Origin: an uncultured Solirubrobacteraceae bacterium
Lineage (GTDB): Bacteria > Actinomycetota > Thermoleophilia > Solirubrobacterales > Solirubrobacteraceae
Assembly: GCA_955652215.1 (NCBI GenBank)
Contig: CATPAX010000230.1
Span: 1-14,424 of the forward strand
Direction of reading: 5' to 3'
Length of the DNA stretch: 14,424 nt
Shown one piece after another: positions 1-6,245 of this stretch. Under the pieces are notes generated by a model. The model made no database searches, had not been told where the DNA came from, and was given only the letters and a program-made list of their open reading frames with translations. Both the position numbers and the translations under genes were made by a program. Within the stretch, counting starts at the first letter, position 1. The number at the start of each line of letters is the position of its first letter.

Positions 1-582
1 GTTCTCGTCGACCAGCTGAAGGCGCGGCGCCGACATCGTTGCGATCACCGTCTCAGGTTCATCGACGAACGTGACGGCGGATGGGGCGGTCAGCTCGGCG
101 AGCGTGACGGTGTCGCCGACGTGCAGGCCCGAGACGTCGTGGTGCACGGAGTCGGGAATCTCGTTCGGGAGCGCCTCGATCGTCAGCTCGCGGGCGACCT
201 GCTCGAGGACGCCGCCGTCCTTGGCTCCCGGCGAGTTCTGGCCGCCGACCAGCTCGAGAACCACGGTGGTCTCGATGGCGACGTCGAGCCGCACCCGCAG
301 TAGGTCGATGTGGAGCGTCTCGCCGCTGACGGGATGCCGAGCCAGGTCCTTCAGGACCACTGGCCTGCCGCCGGCACCATCGATCTGGAGATCGAGGACA
401 GCGCCGGCGTGGGCGAGAGCCTGTCGCAACTGGCGTGCCTCGACCTGGAACGCGACCGGTTCCTCGCCGCCTCCGTACACGACCCCGGGCACATTTCCGG
501 TGCGGCGCAGGCGGCGCGCGTCGCGTGAGCCGGCTGGCTCCCGCTGCTGCACTGCCAGCACGGTTGTCTCGGTGCTCGCCAT
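1..582 (-). CDS. rplY: 50S ribosomal protein L25/general stress protein Ctc (3' end cut by window edge)
   Basis: L25 binds 5S rRNA in the large ribosomal subunit; the long CTC form adds a C-terminal beta domain. Reading from an ATG at 582 there is an open frame of 194 codons to the left edge with no stop. It begins MASTETTVLAVQQREPAGSR and contains the L25 signature region R-R-L-R-R-T-G-N-V-P-G-V-V-Y-G-G (about residues 23-38), followed by the beta-barrel part (LKDLARHPVSGETLHIDL) and a TL5/CTC-type second domain (about residues 98-194, with PNEIPDSVHHDVSGLHVGD). The true C-terminus lies outside. In Mycobacterium rplY sits downstream of glmU and prs; here the same order holds, but about 3 kb of small genes separates prs from rplY. 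No clear Shine-Dalgarno precedes the ATG; a TACCAT box (594-599, minus) lies 11 bases before it. Confidence 0.93.
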   Translation of the reverse strand, partial: MASTETTVLAVQQREPAGSRDARRLRRTGNVPGVVYGGGEEPVAFQVEARQLRQALAHAGAVLDLQIDGAGGRPVVLKDLARHPVSGETLHIDLLRVRLDVAIETTVVLELVGGQNSPGAKDGGVLEQVARELTIEALPNEIPDSVHHDVSGLHVGDTVTLAELTAPSAVTFVDEPETVIATMSAPRLQLVDEN

Positions 583-610
583 AGCGGCGAACGATGGTAG
601 CGAGCAGCCC

Positions 611-639
611 TCGACCAGGTCGGGGCGGCGCGCTACGCT
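611..639 (+). promoter_or_regulatory. Candidate sigma-A promoter for a leaderless mRNA
   Basis: A TCGACC hexamer (611-616, close to TTGACA) is followed by a 17-base spacer and TACGCT (634-639, matching TANNNT). The ATG of the next gene starts exactly six bases later at 646, so transcription would begin at or next to the start codon. No Shine-Dalgarno sequence is present. The hexamers and spacing are seen directly; promoter activity is inferred. Confidence 0.55.
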
Positions 640-645
640 TTCGGC

Positions 646-969
646 ATGGCGGGCGACGTTCAGCTGATGCTGATGATCGCCGGAGTGCATCTGCTCGGGC
701 TTGGCTGCGCTGCGCTGCTGATGATTCCCGCGCTGAGGGAGGGCCCGAGCCCGCCACCGCGACCCTCTGATTCCGGCTCCGATGACGGCGGTGGCCACGG
801 CCCGTCCCGCCCGCCAGAAAGGCCCGAGCCGCCGCACGGCGGGATCCCGTTGCCAGATGCGGACCCGGCCAGGGTGAGGCTGCGCGAGCCCGGCCGCCTG
901 TCAGAGCTGCTGCCACCGCGGGAGCGGCGACCAGCGCGCGAGCCAGACCGCCGACCGGTACGGACCTAA
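646..969 (+). CDS. Small membrane protein with proline/arginine-rich cytoplasmic tail, unknown function
   Basis: This 107-residue protein has one hydrophobic helix at the N-terminus (about residues 6-28, LMLMIAGVHLLGLGCAALLM). A charged, proline-rich tail follows (residues 30-107, with GGIPLPDADPARVRLREPGR and repeated R-R-P-A-R-E-P-type motifs). I have the impression that similar short proteins occur in Solirubrobacterales, but I know no assigned role. The gene diverges from rplY with 63 bases between them. A good -35/-10 pair lies six bases before the ATG, which supports the start and a leaderless mRNA. Its TAA stop interlocks with the TAG of the opposing gene in the shared bases 966-969. 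The basic tail could contact nucleic acid or membrane lipids, but nothing proves this. Confidence 0.72.
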   Translation: MAGDVQLMLMIAGVHLLGLGCAALLMIPALREGPSPPPRPSDSGSDDGGGHGPSRPPERPEPPHGGIPLPDADPARVRLREPGRLSELLPPRERRPAREPDRRPVRT

Positions 970-1424
970 ATCCGCCCGGGACAGTCCCCGTTGGTGGCGA
1001 TCCGCGCAGTGAGCGCGAGCAGCTCCACGCGGAAGCCGCTGATCGCGTCACCAGCCCTGCGCACCCGGACGCACTGGACGATTGGCAGCGAGGAGCCGGC
1101 CCTCCACGCCACCCGAGCGGTCCCAACCGTCCCGCTAAGAGAGAACCCGGCGGACGGCTGAAGCTGGATGATCGCGACCCCGCCGGGATGCCACAGCGCC
1201 GAGACATCGGCCGCCACCCGTGCCCTGCAGGAAACCCTCCGCGCACAGCCGCTGAGCTGAGAGATAGCCCCGCTCACATTTCCGGTCGCCTCATCGTTCA
1301 CAAGCACGCTGATTGCCGAGCGCTCCGCCCCATCCAGGCTGAACACCCGCGCCAGCACCGCGCTGACCGCTAGGAATACGACCAGCACGACCACCCCGAT
1401 ACCGACCACCTTCGCACGCCGCAC
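966..1424 (-). CDS. Membrane-anchored secreted protein, unknown function
   Basis: The product is about 152 residues: a short basic N-terminus (RRAK), one transmembrane or uncleaved signal helix (about residues 6-26, VVGIGVVVLVVFLAVSAVLA), then an extracytoplasmic domain. The domain has a Cys pair near its start (GCARRVSCRARV), a mixed alpha/beta pattern, the segment VAWRAGSSLPIVQCVRVRR, and a last Cys near the end (NGDCPGRI). Two of the four cysteines are close enough to form a disulphide outside the cell. I chose the GTG at 1424 because TAGCCT (1431-1436, minus) lies exactly six bases upstream, the same arrangement as in other genes here; GTG at 1430 would add two residues. I recognise no named family. 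It converges on the small membrane protein gene with overlapping stop codons. Confidence 0.72.
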   Translation of the reverse strand: MRRAKVVGIGVVVLVVFLAVSAVLARVFSLDGAERSAISVLVNDEATGNVSGAISQLSGCARRVSCRARVAADVSALWHPGGVAIIQLQPSAGFSLSGTVGTARVAWRAGSSLPIVQCVRVRRAGDAISGFRVELLALTARIATNGDCPGRI

Positions 1425-1532
1425 GGCCACAGGCTAGAGCGAGGCCGCGGGAGCCCATCGGCCGCGCGAGGCGCAGAGGCTCAAGCGATGCGCGGGAGCT
1501 CAGCTCCCCGCGCCCGCATCAGGCTAGATAAG

Positions 1533-1597
1533 AGGCGGTGGGATCCTCCGTCGCGTGCGCTTGTAGTTGAGCGCCCGAGACGGAGGCTTCACCGCCT
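1533..1597 (-). other. Long imperfect hairpin at the 3' end of the hypothetical gene
   Basis: AGGCGGTG (1533-1540) pairs with CACCGCCT (1590-1597), and CCTCCGTC (1545-1552) pairs with GACGGAGG (1579-1586), separated by a small internal loop. Inside these, GCGCT (1557-1561) pairs with AGCGC (1570-1574). The outer arm includes two bases of the stop codon of the 1596-2300 gene. In transcript orientation it is followed only by a weak T-rich stretch (TCTTATCT), so it is not a textbook intrinsic terminator. It may stabilise or end the transcript. A second shorter inverted repeat lies at 1490-1513. The remainder of 1431-1595 shows nothing else. Confidence 0.4.
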
Positions 1598-2300
1598 ACT
1601 CCGACAGCTCTAGGAAGCGCTCCACCGAGGCTTCCTGGTGGTCCAGGCGCTCGGCCAGCTCTCGGGCCCGGTCGGCGGCGAGCGCCAGAAAGTCCTCGAC
1701 GCATCGTGCCGGATCGTCGGCCAGTGGATAGACCCTCGTCACGTCCTGCTGTGCGCAGGCGATCCCGATCGAGGGCTTGCCTTCCGCCAGCGTTCGGGCG
1801 CCACACACCGGCGCGACCACCAGTTGCCACTCAGGTGCCACGAGGGCCGTCGGCATCAGGCGCGGCGCCGGGAAACGGACGGACAGCTCGACCGAATGAT
1901 CGACTCTGAGATCGCCCCCGAACAGCTCACCGAGGGGCTCACGCCACACGTCCAAGACGATGTCCGCGCAAATCAGCGCGTCACGAAGCGCGCAGGCCTG
2001 CTCCAGATACAGCCGTTCGGCCTCCCCGCGGTCTTCCGCATCGGCGAGGTCCAGGTCGCAGGGGACTCTAAGCAGCGAGCTTGCCGCGACCTTCGCCCCC
2101 GCGCCGAGGCTTCCCGGAGTGATATAGGTCTGCAGCGTCCCGAGGTCGCGCCTGCCGTGGAAGATCACGGTAACCGCCTCACTGAGCGGCAGTCCGTCAA
2201 CCTTCAGCGATACGGCGACGGACGAGGAGTCGTCCAACAGAGCGCGGCGCAGCAGGCCCTCTGCGGAATCGTCGCGAGCGTCTGTGTGTTCTTCGGGCAT
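1596..2300 (-). CDS. Hypothetical protein, 234 residues, probably cytoplasmic
   Basis: I do not recognise this family. The protein is acidic, has no signal peptide or membrane helix, and looks like a globular alpha/beta fold. It has a beta-rich N-terminal half (AVSLKVDGLPLSEAVTVIFHG, TLQTYITPGSLGAGAKV), a helical segment with AERLYLEQACALRDALICAD, then a second beta part (VELSVRFPAPRLMPTALVAP) and a long C-terminal helix (about residues 195-234). Start is ATG at 2300 with an AGAGAG-like purine stretch just upstream; the adjacent GTG at 2303 would add one residue. It diverges from the DUF4235 gene across 130 bases that hold a GACACGTGTC palindrome. The complementary strand is also open over this range, but its translation (Arg/His/Gln-rich, irregular) looks like a shadow. 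Confidence 0.62.
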   Translation of the reverse strand: MPEEHTDARDDSAEGLLRRALLDDSSSVAVSLKVDGLPLSEAVTVIFHGRRDLGTLQTYITPGSLGAGAKVAASSLLRVPCDLDLADAEDRGEAERLYLEQACALRDALICADIVLDVWREPLGELFGGDLRVDHSVELSVRFPAPRLMPTALVAPEWQLVVAPVCGARTLAEGKPSIGIACAQQDVTRVYPLADDPARCVEDFLALAADRARELAERLDHQEASVERFLELSE

Positions 2301-2309
2301 CACTCTCTA

Positions 2310-2319
2310 GACACGTGTC
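2310..2319. promoter_or_regulatory. Perfect 10-bp palindrome in a divergent promoter region
   Basis: GACACGTGTC is a perfect palindrome lying 10 bases upstream of the ATG at 2300, in the space between two divergent genes. The position suits a repressor site for the minus-strand gene. A 10-bp palindrome can occur by chance and no second copy was noticed, so this is only a candidate. Confidence 0.25.
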
Positions 2320-2395
2320 GGCGAACTGGTTGAGAATGTTTACCCGAATCGGCGGCGGATCGCGCCACTACTCACTCCAAAGCGCTCGCTCTGGG

Positions 2396-2421
2396 TTGTA
2401 CGCCTCCCCGCGGGGTAGCCT
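2396..2421 (+). promoter_or_regulatory. Weak promoter candidate upstream of the DUF4235 gene
   Basis: TTGTAC (2396-2401) and TAGCCT (2416-2421) lie before the ATG at 2431. The 14-base spacer is shorter than the usual 16-18 and consists partly of the palindrome CCCCGCGGGG (2406-2415). TAGCCT ends nine bases before the start codon, which would leave almost no 5' leader. Moderate to weak evidence. Confidence 0.3.
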
Positions 2422-2430
2422 CCCGGCGAG

Positions 2431-2703
2431 ATGAAGATCCTCTATAAGCCGTTCGGGCTGATCGCCGGAGTCATCGCGGCCCGCATCGGAAAGAGCGTGT
2501 TCAAGACCCTCTGGTCGAAGATCGACCAGGCCGAGCCGCCGGCGCCTACGGCCGCCGATGCGAGCCTCCCGAAGGTCGTCGGCGCCGCCGCGCTCGAGGC
2601 TGCGACCAGGGCAGGCGTCGCCGCGGCGGTCGATCGCGCCAGTGCTCGGGTGTTTCACTATCTGATCGGGATCTGGCCGGGCGAAAAGCGCGAGAAGAGC
2701 TAG
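2431..2703 (+). CDS. DUF4235 family membrane protein
   Basis: The 90-residue product begins MKILYKPFGLIAGVIAARIG, the typical opening of DUF4235 proteins in Actinomycetota, with a short hydrophobic segment containing glycines. It continues with SVFKTLWSKID, the P-x-A/P-T-rich linker, and the conserved-looking LPKVVGAAALEAATRAGVAA helix with AVDRASARVFHYL near the end. Length and order fit the family. The function is unknown; it is presumed to be a small membrane protein with two helices (about residues 8-26 and 46-66). The stop TAG shares CTAG (2700-2703) with the stop of the opposing antitoxin-like gene, so the two transcripts converge with no spacer. Confidence 0.85.
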   Translation: MKILYKPFGLIAGVIAARIGKSVFKTLWSKIDQAEPPAPTAADASLPKVVGAAALEAATRAGVAAAVDRASARVFHYLIGIWPGEKREKS

Positions 2704-3026
2704 CCGGCGCGCAGGACAAACCCGCGCCTGGCCAGCTCTCCAAGCGCGTCCTCAAAGGCTGGGAAGTCGCGGCGCACCAGCAGCTCGATTGGCCTCCCCG
2801 CTGGTCCAGCTGCCCGGACCCACCGTTTCAGGACACCTTCGCCGGCCTGCTCGGACGCCTCTTCGAGCAGCGGCAGGAGGATCGGCAGCTCGGCTCGATG
2901 CTCGAGCTGACCCGATAGCAGCGTGAGCGGATCGGCATCCAGCACCCGGCACAGCTCCTCTTCGCTCAGCCCGAGGAGGTCCATCACCTGCGCAGCGCGC
3001 TGCGCTGCGTTGCTCGCACCACTCAC
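2700..3026 (-). CDS. Orphan MbcA/ParS/Xre-type antitoxin toxin-binding-domain protein (tentative)
   Basis: This is a short all-helical protein of about 108 residues. Residues 15-60 resemble the first part of Xre/MbcA antitoxins (VMDLLGLSEEELCRVLDADP, then LLPLLEEA). Residues 66-104 (LKRWVRAAGPAGRPIELLVR, then FEDALGELARRGFV) match the W-x(n)-P-x-G-x-P-x-E-L-L pattern of the toxin-binding domain (DUF2384). In that family the partner is usually a downstream RES-domain toxin that degrades NAD; none is adjacent here, so this would be an orphan or a remodelled regulator. I set the start at GTG 3026 because TATGAT (3033-3038, minus) lies exactly six bases upstream. TTG at 3056 would add ten residues and overlap the divergent gene. 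Family assignment is by pattern memory only. Confidence 0.55.
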   Translation of the reverse strand: MSGASNAAQRAAQVMDLLGLSEEELCRVLDADPLTLLSGQLEHRAELPILLPLLEEASEQAGEGVLKRWVRAAGPAGRPIELLVRRDFPAFEDALGELARRGFVLRAG

Positions 3027-3032
3027 GAGGCG

Positions 3033-3038
3033 ATCATA
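3033..3038 (-). promoter_or_regulatory. -10 box (TATGAT) for a leaderless antitoxin-like mRNA
   Basis: TATGAT on the minus strand is one base from the ideal TATAAT and ends six bases before the GTG at 3026. It overlaps the 5' region of the divergent gene at 3040. No good -35 was seen. This box decides the start choice for the antitoxin-like gene. Confidence 0.45.
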
Positions 3039-3039
3039 G

Positions 3040-3523
3040 ATGCGGTGGACCCCCAAACGCTCGGGCTATTGGCGTTTGCAGGAACGGGCGTCGCCACGGC
3101 TTCGACGGCGAACGCTCAGCCGAGCTGCCCGGCCAGTGATCAGCATCCGATCGTGAGCACGATGGCCCGAGCAAGGTCCACGCTGGTCCCGCGCGGCGCG
3201 CGTCGGGTGCTCCTCTGCCATTACCGCGGGCTTGGCCCTCGGTCCTCTCAGCTCTCCGCCCAGCATCTCGTGTCGCAGCTTGCGACCGCCAGGGGCCTGG
3301 CCACCACGCTAGACCGCCTCCTGAACCCGAGGGGCACATACCACTTGTCGGCCGACCCCGGAAAGACGATCCTCGCTTTCTTCGAATACCGCTCCAACGC
3401 TGTGAACCCGGTCACGGTCGACCTCGGGGATGAACCAGCGTCACCAACGGGCACCAGAACCGCCTCGCCGGAGCGACATCACAAGGCAGAGAGCTGGTCG
3501 CTCGGCTTGAGAAGTTGACCTAG
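3040..3523 (+). pseudogene. Small secreted protein gene disrupted by apparent single-base deletions
   Basis: The central frame (in register from 3045) reads LVPRGARRVLLCHYRGLGPR, then LATTLDRLLNPRGTYHLSAD and ILAFFEYRSNAVNPVTVDLG. This resembles small secreted proteins I associate with this lineage. Two places look shifted. (1) ATG at 3040, with GAGG nine bases upstream, encodes MRWTP but is out of frame with the hydrophobic LGLLAFAGTGVATASTANA; restoring one C in the C-run 3050-3054 would make a normal signal peptide. (2) After about 3430 the frame gives meaningless Arg/Ser-rich sequence ending at 3518. The frame obtained by adding one base reads VTNGHQNRLAGATSQGRELV then ARLEKLT and stops at TAG 3521-3523. 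Either the gene is decaying or the sequence has homopolymer errors. Function is unknown. Confidence 0.6.
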
Positions 3524-3532
3524 GAGGCCACT

Positions 3533-4552
3533 TCAGAACAGCTGGTTCTCGCCGCCGAAGACCTCGCTCACCGATCCGTCGGTGAAGATCTGGCGGATCG
3601 AGTTGGTGAGCAGCTCGGCGCAGGAGAGAACCAGGACGTTCTCGGGCGCGCCGGACGGGAGCGGGATCGTGTCGGTGACGACGATCTGCTCGAGCTCAGC
3701 GTCGGCCAGGTTCTGCCAGGCGTTACCGGAGAAGTTGCCGTGCGTCGCGGCGGCGTAGACCTTGGTCGCGCCGGCACTGTGGATCGCCTGGGCGGCGGCC
3801 TTCAGCGTTCCGGCAGTGCCGATGAGGTCGTCGACGATCAGCGCGGTCTTCCCGGCCACGTCGCCGATCACATAGCCGATCTCCGCGACCTGCTGGGCGG
3901 GGCGCTCCTTGTTGAGGATCGCCAGGTCCGCCCCCATCTTCGATGCGAACTGCTTGTTCAGCTTGACCCGGCCGGCGTCTGGAGCCACCACCACCAGATC
4001 CTCGAGGCTCAGGTCGGCGAAGTACTGAGTCAGCATGAACAGCGCCGTCATGTGGTCGCAGGGCTTCTGGAAGAAGCCCTGGATCTGGCCGGAATGGAGA
4101 TCCATCGTCAGGATTCGATCGATTCCCGCAGCCTCGAGCATGCGCGCAACGAGCCGTGCGCTGATCGGCTCGCGAGGCGCTGACTTCTTGTCTTGACGTT
4201 GGTACCCGTACCACGGGGTTACTGCGATCACTCGGTGGGCGGAGCCGCCGACCGCCGCGTCGACCAGCTCGAGCAGCTCCATCAGTGCGTCGTTGGTGCT
4301 CAGGCCCGTGTCCGGGTTTGCGCAGGTCGGCTGTACGATGAAAACGTCGGCCCCCCGCACTGACTCGTCGAAGCGGCAGTAGACCTCACTGTTGGCGAAC
4401 GTCTTCAGCGTGACGCCGCCGAGCTCGACCCCGAGCTTGTCGGCGATCTTCGCGGCCAGGCCTGGATTGGCCCGGCCGGACACGAGCATCAGGCGCTTGT
4501 TGTACTCGTGCTGCAGGCCGCCGGGCGTGAGACTCGTCTCGGCCACGCTCAT
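3533..4552 (-). CDS. prs: Ribose-phosphate diphosphokinase (PRPP synthase)
   Basis: Makes 5-phosphoribosyl-1-diphosphate from ribose 5-phosphate and ATP for nucleotides, histidine and tryptophan; in actinobacteria also for the arabinose donor of the cell wall where present. Seen, numbered from the ATG at 4552: an opening LMLVSGRANPGLAAKIADKL, ATP-site residues FDESVRGADVFIVQ (61-74), RQDKKSAPREPISARL (119-134), the metal/catalytic DLHSGQIQGFF (151-161), APDAGRVK (190-197) and the PRPP loop VDDLIGTAGT (240-249). The usual loop is DDMIDTGGT, so Asp/Ser is replaced by Gly here. Length from 4552 is 339 residues, near the family norm. ATG at 4630 is also in frame, would add 26 low-complexity residues and overlap glmU by 17 bases; neither start has a strong ribosome site. 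Likely co-transcribed with glmU. Confidence 0.95.
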   Translation of the reverse strand: MSVAETSLTPGGLQHEYNKRLMLVSGRANPGLAAKIADKLGVELGGVTLKTFANSEVYCRFDESVRGADVFIVQPTCANPDTGLSTNDALMELLELVDAAVGGSAHRVIAVTPWYGYQRQDKKSAPREPISARLVARMLEAAGIDRILTMDLHSGQIQGFFQKPCDHMTALFMLTQYFADLSLEDLVVVAPDAGRVKLNKQFASKMGADLAILNKERPAQQVAEIGYVIGDVAGKTALIVDDLIGTAGTLKAAAQAIHSAGATKVYAAATHGNFSGNAWQNLADAELEQIVVTDTIPLPSGAPENVLVLSCAELLTNSIRQIFTDGSVSEVFGGENQLF

Positions 4553-4613
4553 CGCTTCCGCGAGTGTACGCCCGGCGCCCGACGGGAATCCAGCGGGATC
4601 CGCGGGCGGGGAT

Positions 4614-6134
4614 TCAGTCGCCGCCGTCATGCTGCTGGGGAGGAGAGGGGCGGGGAGCCGGCTGGTCGGAAGCTGTCGGGTGTGGTGCTGACGGGTCGGA
4701 AGCTATCGCGCGTGGTGCTGACGGGTCGGCAGCTGTCGGATGCGGAGTTGACGGGTCGGAACCTTTGCGCCGCTCGGCGTACCCCTCGACGTTGCGCTGC
4801 TGGGATCTGGCCACCCCGGGCGATCCGCCGAGTGCGCCGGGTGGCACATCCTGCCCGATCACCGACCCGGCCGCCGTGAAGGCGCCGTCACCGAGCGCCA
4901 CGGGCGCAACCAGCGTGGTGTCGACAGAAGTCTTGACACCCGAGCCGATCGTGGTGCGGTGCTTTTCGAAGCCGTCGTAGTTCGCGGTGATGGTGCTCGC
5001 GCCGAGGTTTGTCCCCTCGCCGATCTCGGCGTCCCCGATGTAGGAGAGGTGCGGGATCTTGCTCCCGGCGCCCACATCGGAGTTCTTGATCTCGACGAAC
5101 GTACCCGCCTTGGAGCCCTCTCGGAGAATCGTGCCGGGCCGTAAATAGGCGAACGGCCCGACGCTCACCCGGTCGCCGATCGCCGCCTCCTTCACATAGG
5201 AATGCACGATCGTGGCCCCGTCGCCGGCACGCGCGTCGATCAGCGTCGAATGTGGGCCGACGGTCGTGCCGCTGCCAATCACGGTTCGGCCGTGCAGGCT
5301 TGTGAACGGCGCGATCAGCGAGTCCTGGCCGATCTCGACAGTGTCATCGATCACCGTGCACGCAGGGTCCACAATCGTCACGCCGGCCAGCATGTGCCGC
5401 TCGTGAATCCGTCGCTGCGCAACGGCCCGGACCACCGCAAGCTGAATGCGATCGTTCACGCCCAGCTCTCCGGAGTCTGAGATGACATGCGCCGCGACAG
5501 TCTGCCCCTGCGCCCGTAGGATCGACACCACGTCAGTCAAGTACATCTCGCCCTGGGCATTTTCGGAGCTCACCTCGTCCAGCGCGGCGAACAGCTCCCC
5601 ACCCTCGAACGCGTAGAGCCCGGTGTTGATCTCGTGTATCTGGAGCTCCACGTCGCTCGCGTCCCCGGCCGCCTTCGTCTCGACGATCCGCTCCACCGTG
5701 CCGTCCGGCGCTCTGACCACGCGCCCGTAACCGCTCGGATCCTCGAGCACGGCGGTGGCGACCGTCGCGGCGGCTCGGGAGCGTTCGTGAGCCTTGATCA
5801 GGTCCCCGATCGTGCGCGCTGTGATCAGCGGATGGTCTCCGTTCATCACCACCACCGTGCTGCCCGGTGGGATCAGCCGCCGCGCGGAATTCACGGCATC
5901 GGCGGTCCCCCGCGCTCGCTCCTGGATAGCGAAGTCGACTCCCGCGACCGAGCCCTCCAGTCGCCCGCCCGGAGCGTCGACCACAACGATCTTCGCGGCA
6001 GCGGCTTCACGCGCCGCCTGAACGGGCCAGCCGATCATCGGCCGACCACAGAGCGCATGCAGGAGCTTCGGGGTCGCCGACCGCATCCTGGTGCCCTCCC
6101 CGGCGGCGAGGATCACGACTACAGGAGCGCCCAC
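4614..6134 (-). CDS. glmU: Bifunctional UDP-GlcNAc pyrophosphorylase / glucosamine-1-phosphate acetyltransferase
   Basis: Catalyses the last two steps to UDP-N-acetylglucosamine, the precursor of peptidoglycan, in the cytoplasm. The N-terminal uridylyltransferase shows LAAGEGTRM (9-17), K23, the metal-binding Asp in NGDHPL (D100), GYGRV (135-139), E-I-N-T-G (168-172) and N227. The C-terminal left-handed beta-helix (about 250-440) shows the acetyl-CoA/acceptor residues R332, K350, H362, Y365 and N385 (NYDG), each one position off the E. coli numbering. After about residue 450 comes a non-conserved tail of imperfect 10-residue Pro/Ser/Ala/Asp repeats (SDPSAPHPTA type), making 506 residues against about 456 in E. 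coli; mycobacterial GlmU also has a disordered tail. The GTG start at 6134 is supported by TACGAT six bases upstream. tRNA-Gln precedes it and prs follows, as in Mycobacterium. Confidence 0.97.
   Translation of the reverse strand: MGAPVVVILAAGEGTRMRSATPKLLHALCGRPMIGWPVQAAREAAAAKIVVVDAPGGRLEGSVAGVDFAIQERARGTADAVNSARRLIPPGSTVVVMNGDHPLITARTIGDLIKAHERSRAAATVATAVLEDPSGYGRVVRAPDGTVERIVETKAAGDASDVELQIHEINTGLYAFEGGELFAALDEVSSENAQGEMYLTDVVSILRAQGQTVAAHVISDSGELGVNDRIQLAVVRAVAQRRIHERHMLAGVTIVDPACTVIDDTVEIGQDSLIAPFTSLHGRTVIGSGTTVGPHSTLIDARAGDGATIVHSYVKEAAIGDRVSVGPFAYLRPGTILREGSKAGTFVEIKNSDVGAGSKIPHLSYIGDAEIGEGTNLGASTITANYDGFEKHRTTIGSGVKTSVDTTLVAPVALGDGAFTAAGSVIGQDVPPGALGGSPGVARSQQRNVEGYAERRKGSDPSTPHPTAADPSAPRAIASDPSAPHPTASDQPAPRPSPPQQHDGGD
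4664..4753. repeat. 30-bp tandem repeat encoding the GlmU tail
   Basis: Three near-identical 30-base units (4664-4693, 4694-4723, 4724-4753) each begin GGTCGGMAGCTRTCG on the plus strand and end TGACG. A fourth, degenerate copy starts at 4754. Thirty bases equal ten codons, so gain or loss of units keeps the glmU frame and only lengthens or shortens the disordered tail. Confidence 0.85.
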
Positions 6135-6140
6135 GCGAGG

Positions 6141-6146
6141 ATCGTA
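6141..6146 (-). promoter_or_regulatory. -10 box (TACGAT) for leaderless glmU mRNA
   Basis: TACGAT fits TANNNT and ends six bases before the GTG start of glmU. No Shine-Dalgarno is present and no clear -35 was found. A 6-bp stem (TCCGCC 6155-6160 with GGCGGA 6168-6173) lies just upstream and could end transcripts arriving from the tRNA, though it has no T-tract. The rest of 6135-6245 shows nothing further. Confidence 0.5.
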
Positions 6147-6245
6147 CCCGGGAATCCGCCTGGCACTGGCGGACGCTGGGCCAAGCGGCGTCGCTCGCTA
6201 CGTCCGCTCCGTTCCTGCACTCGGTTCTGCAGCGTAATCGCTGAG

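Noticed and set aside
59..1246. 395-codon open frame on the minus strand
   Set aside because: Arg/Ala/Gly/Pro-rich translation without any fold pattern, lying across rplY and two other better-supported genes; typical shadow in GC-rich DNA.
1638..2333. 231-codon open frame on the plus strand opposite the hypothetical gene
   Set aside because: Composition rich in Arg, His and Gln with no regular secondary-structure pattern; the minus-strand frame reads as a normal globular protein.
4664..4753. CRISPR-like array
   Set aside because: Repeats are directly tandem with no spacers and are in frame within the glmU tail.
6155..6173. Rho-independent terminator after tRNA-Gln
   Set aside because: The stem is only 6 bp and is not followed by a T-tract on the minus strand; it overlaps the likely glmU promoter.
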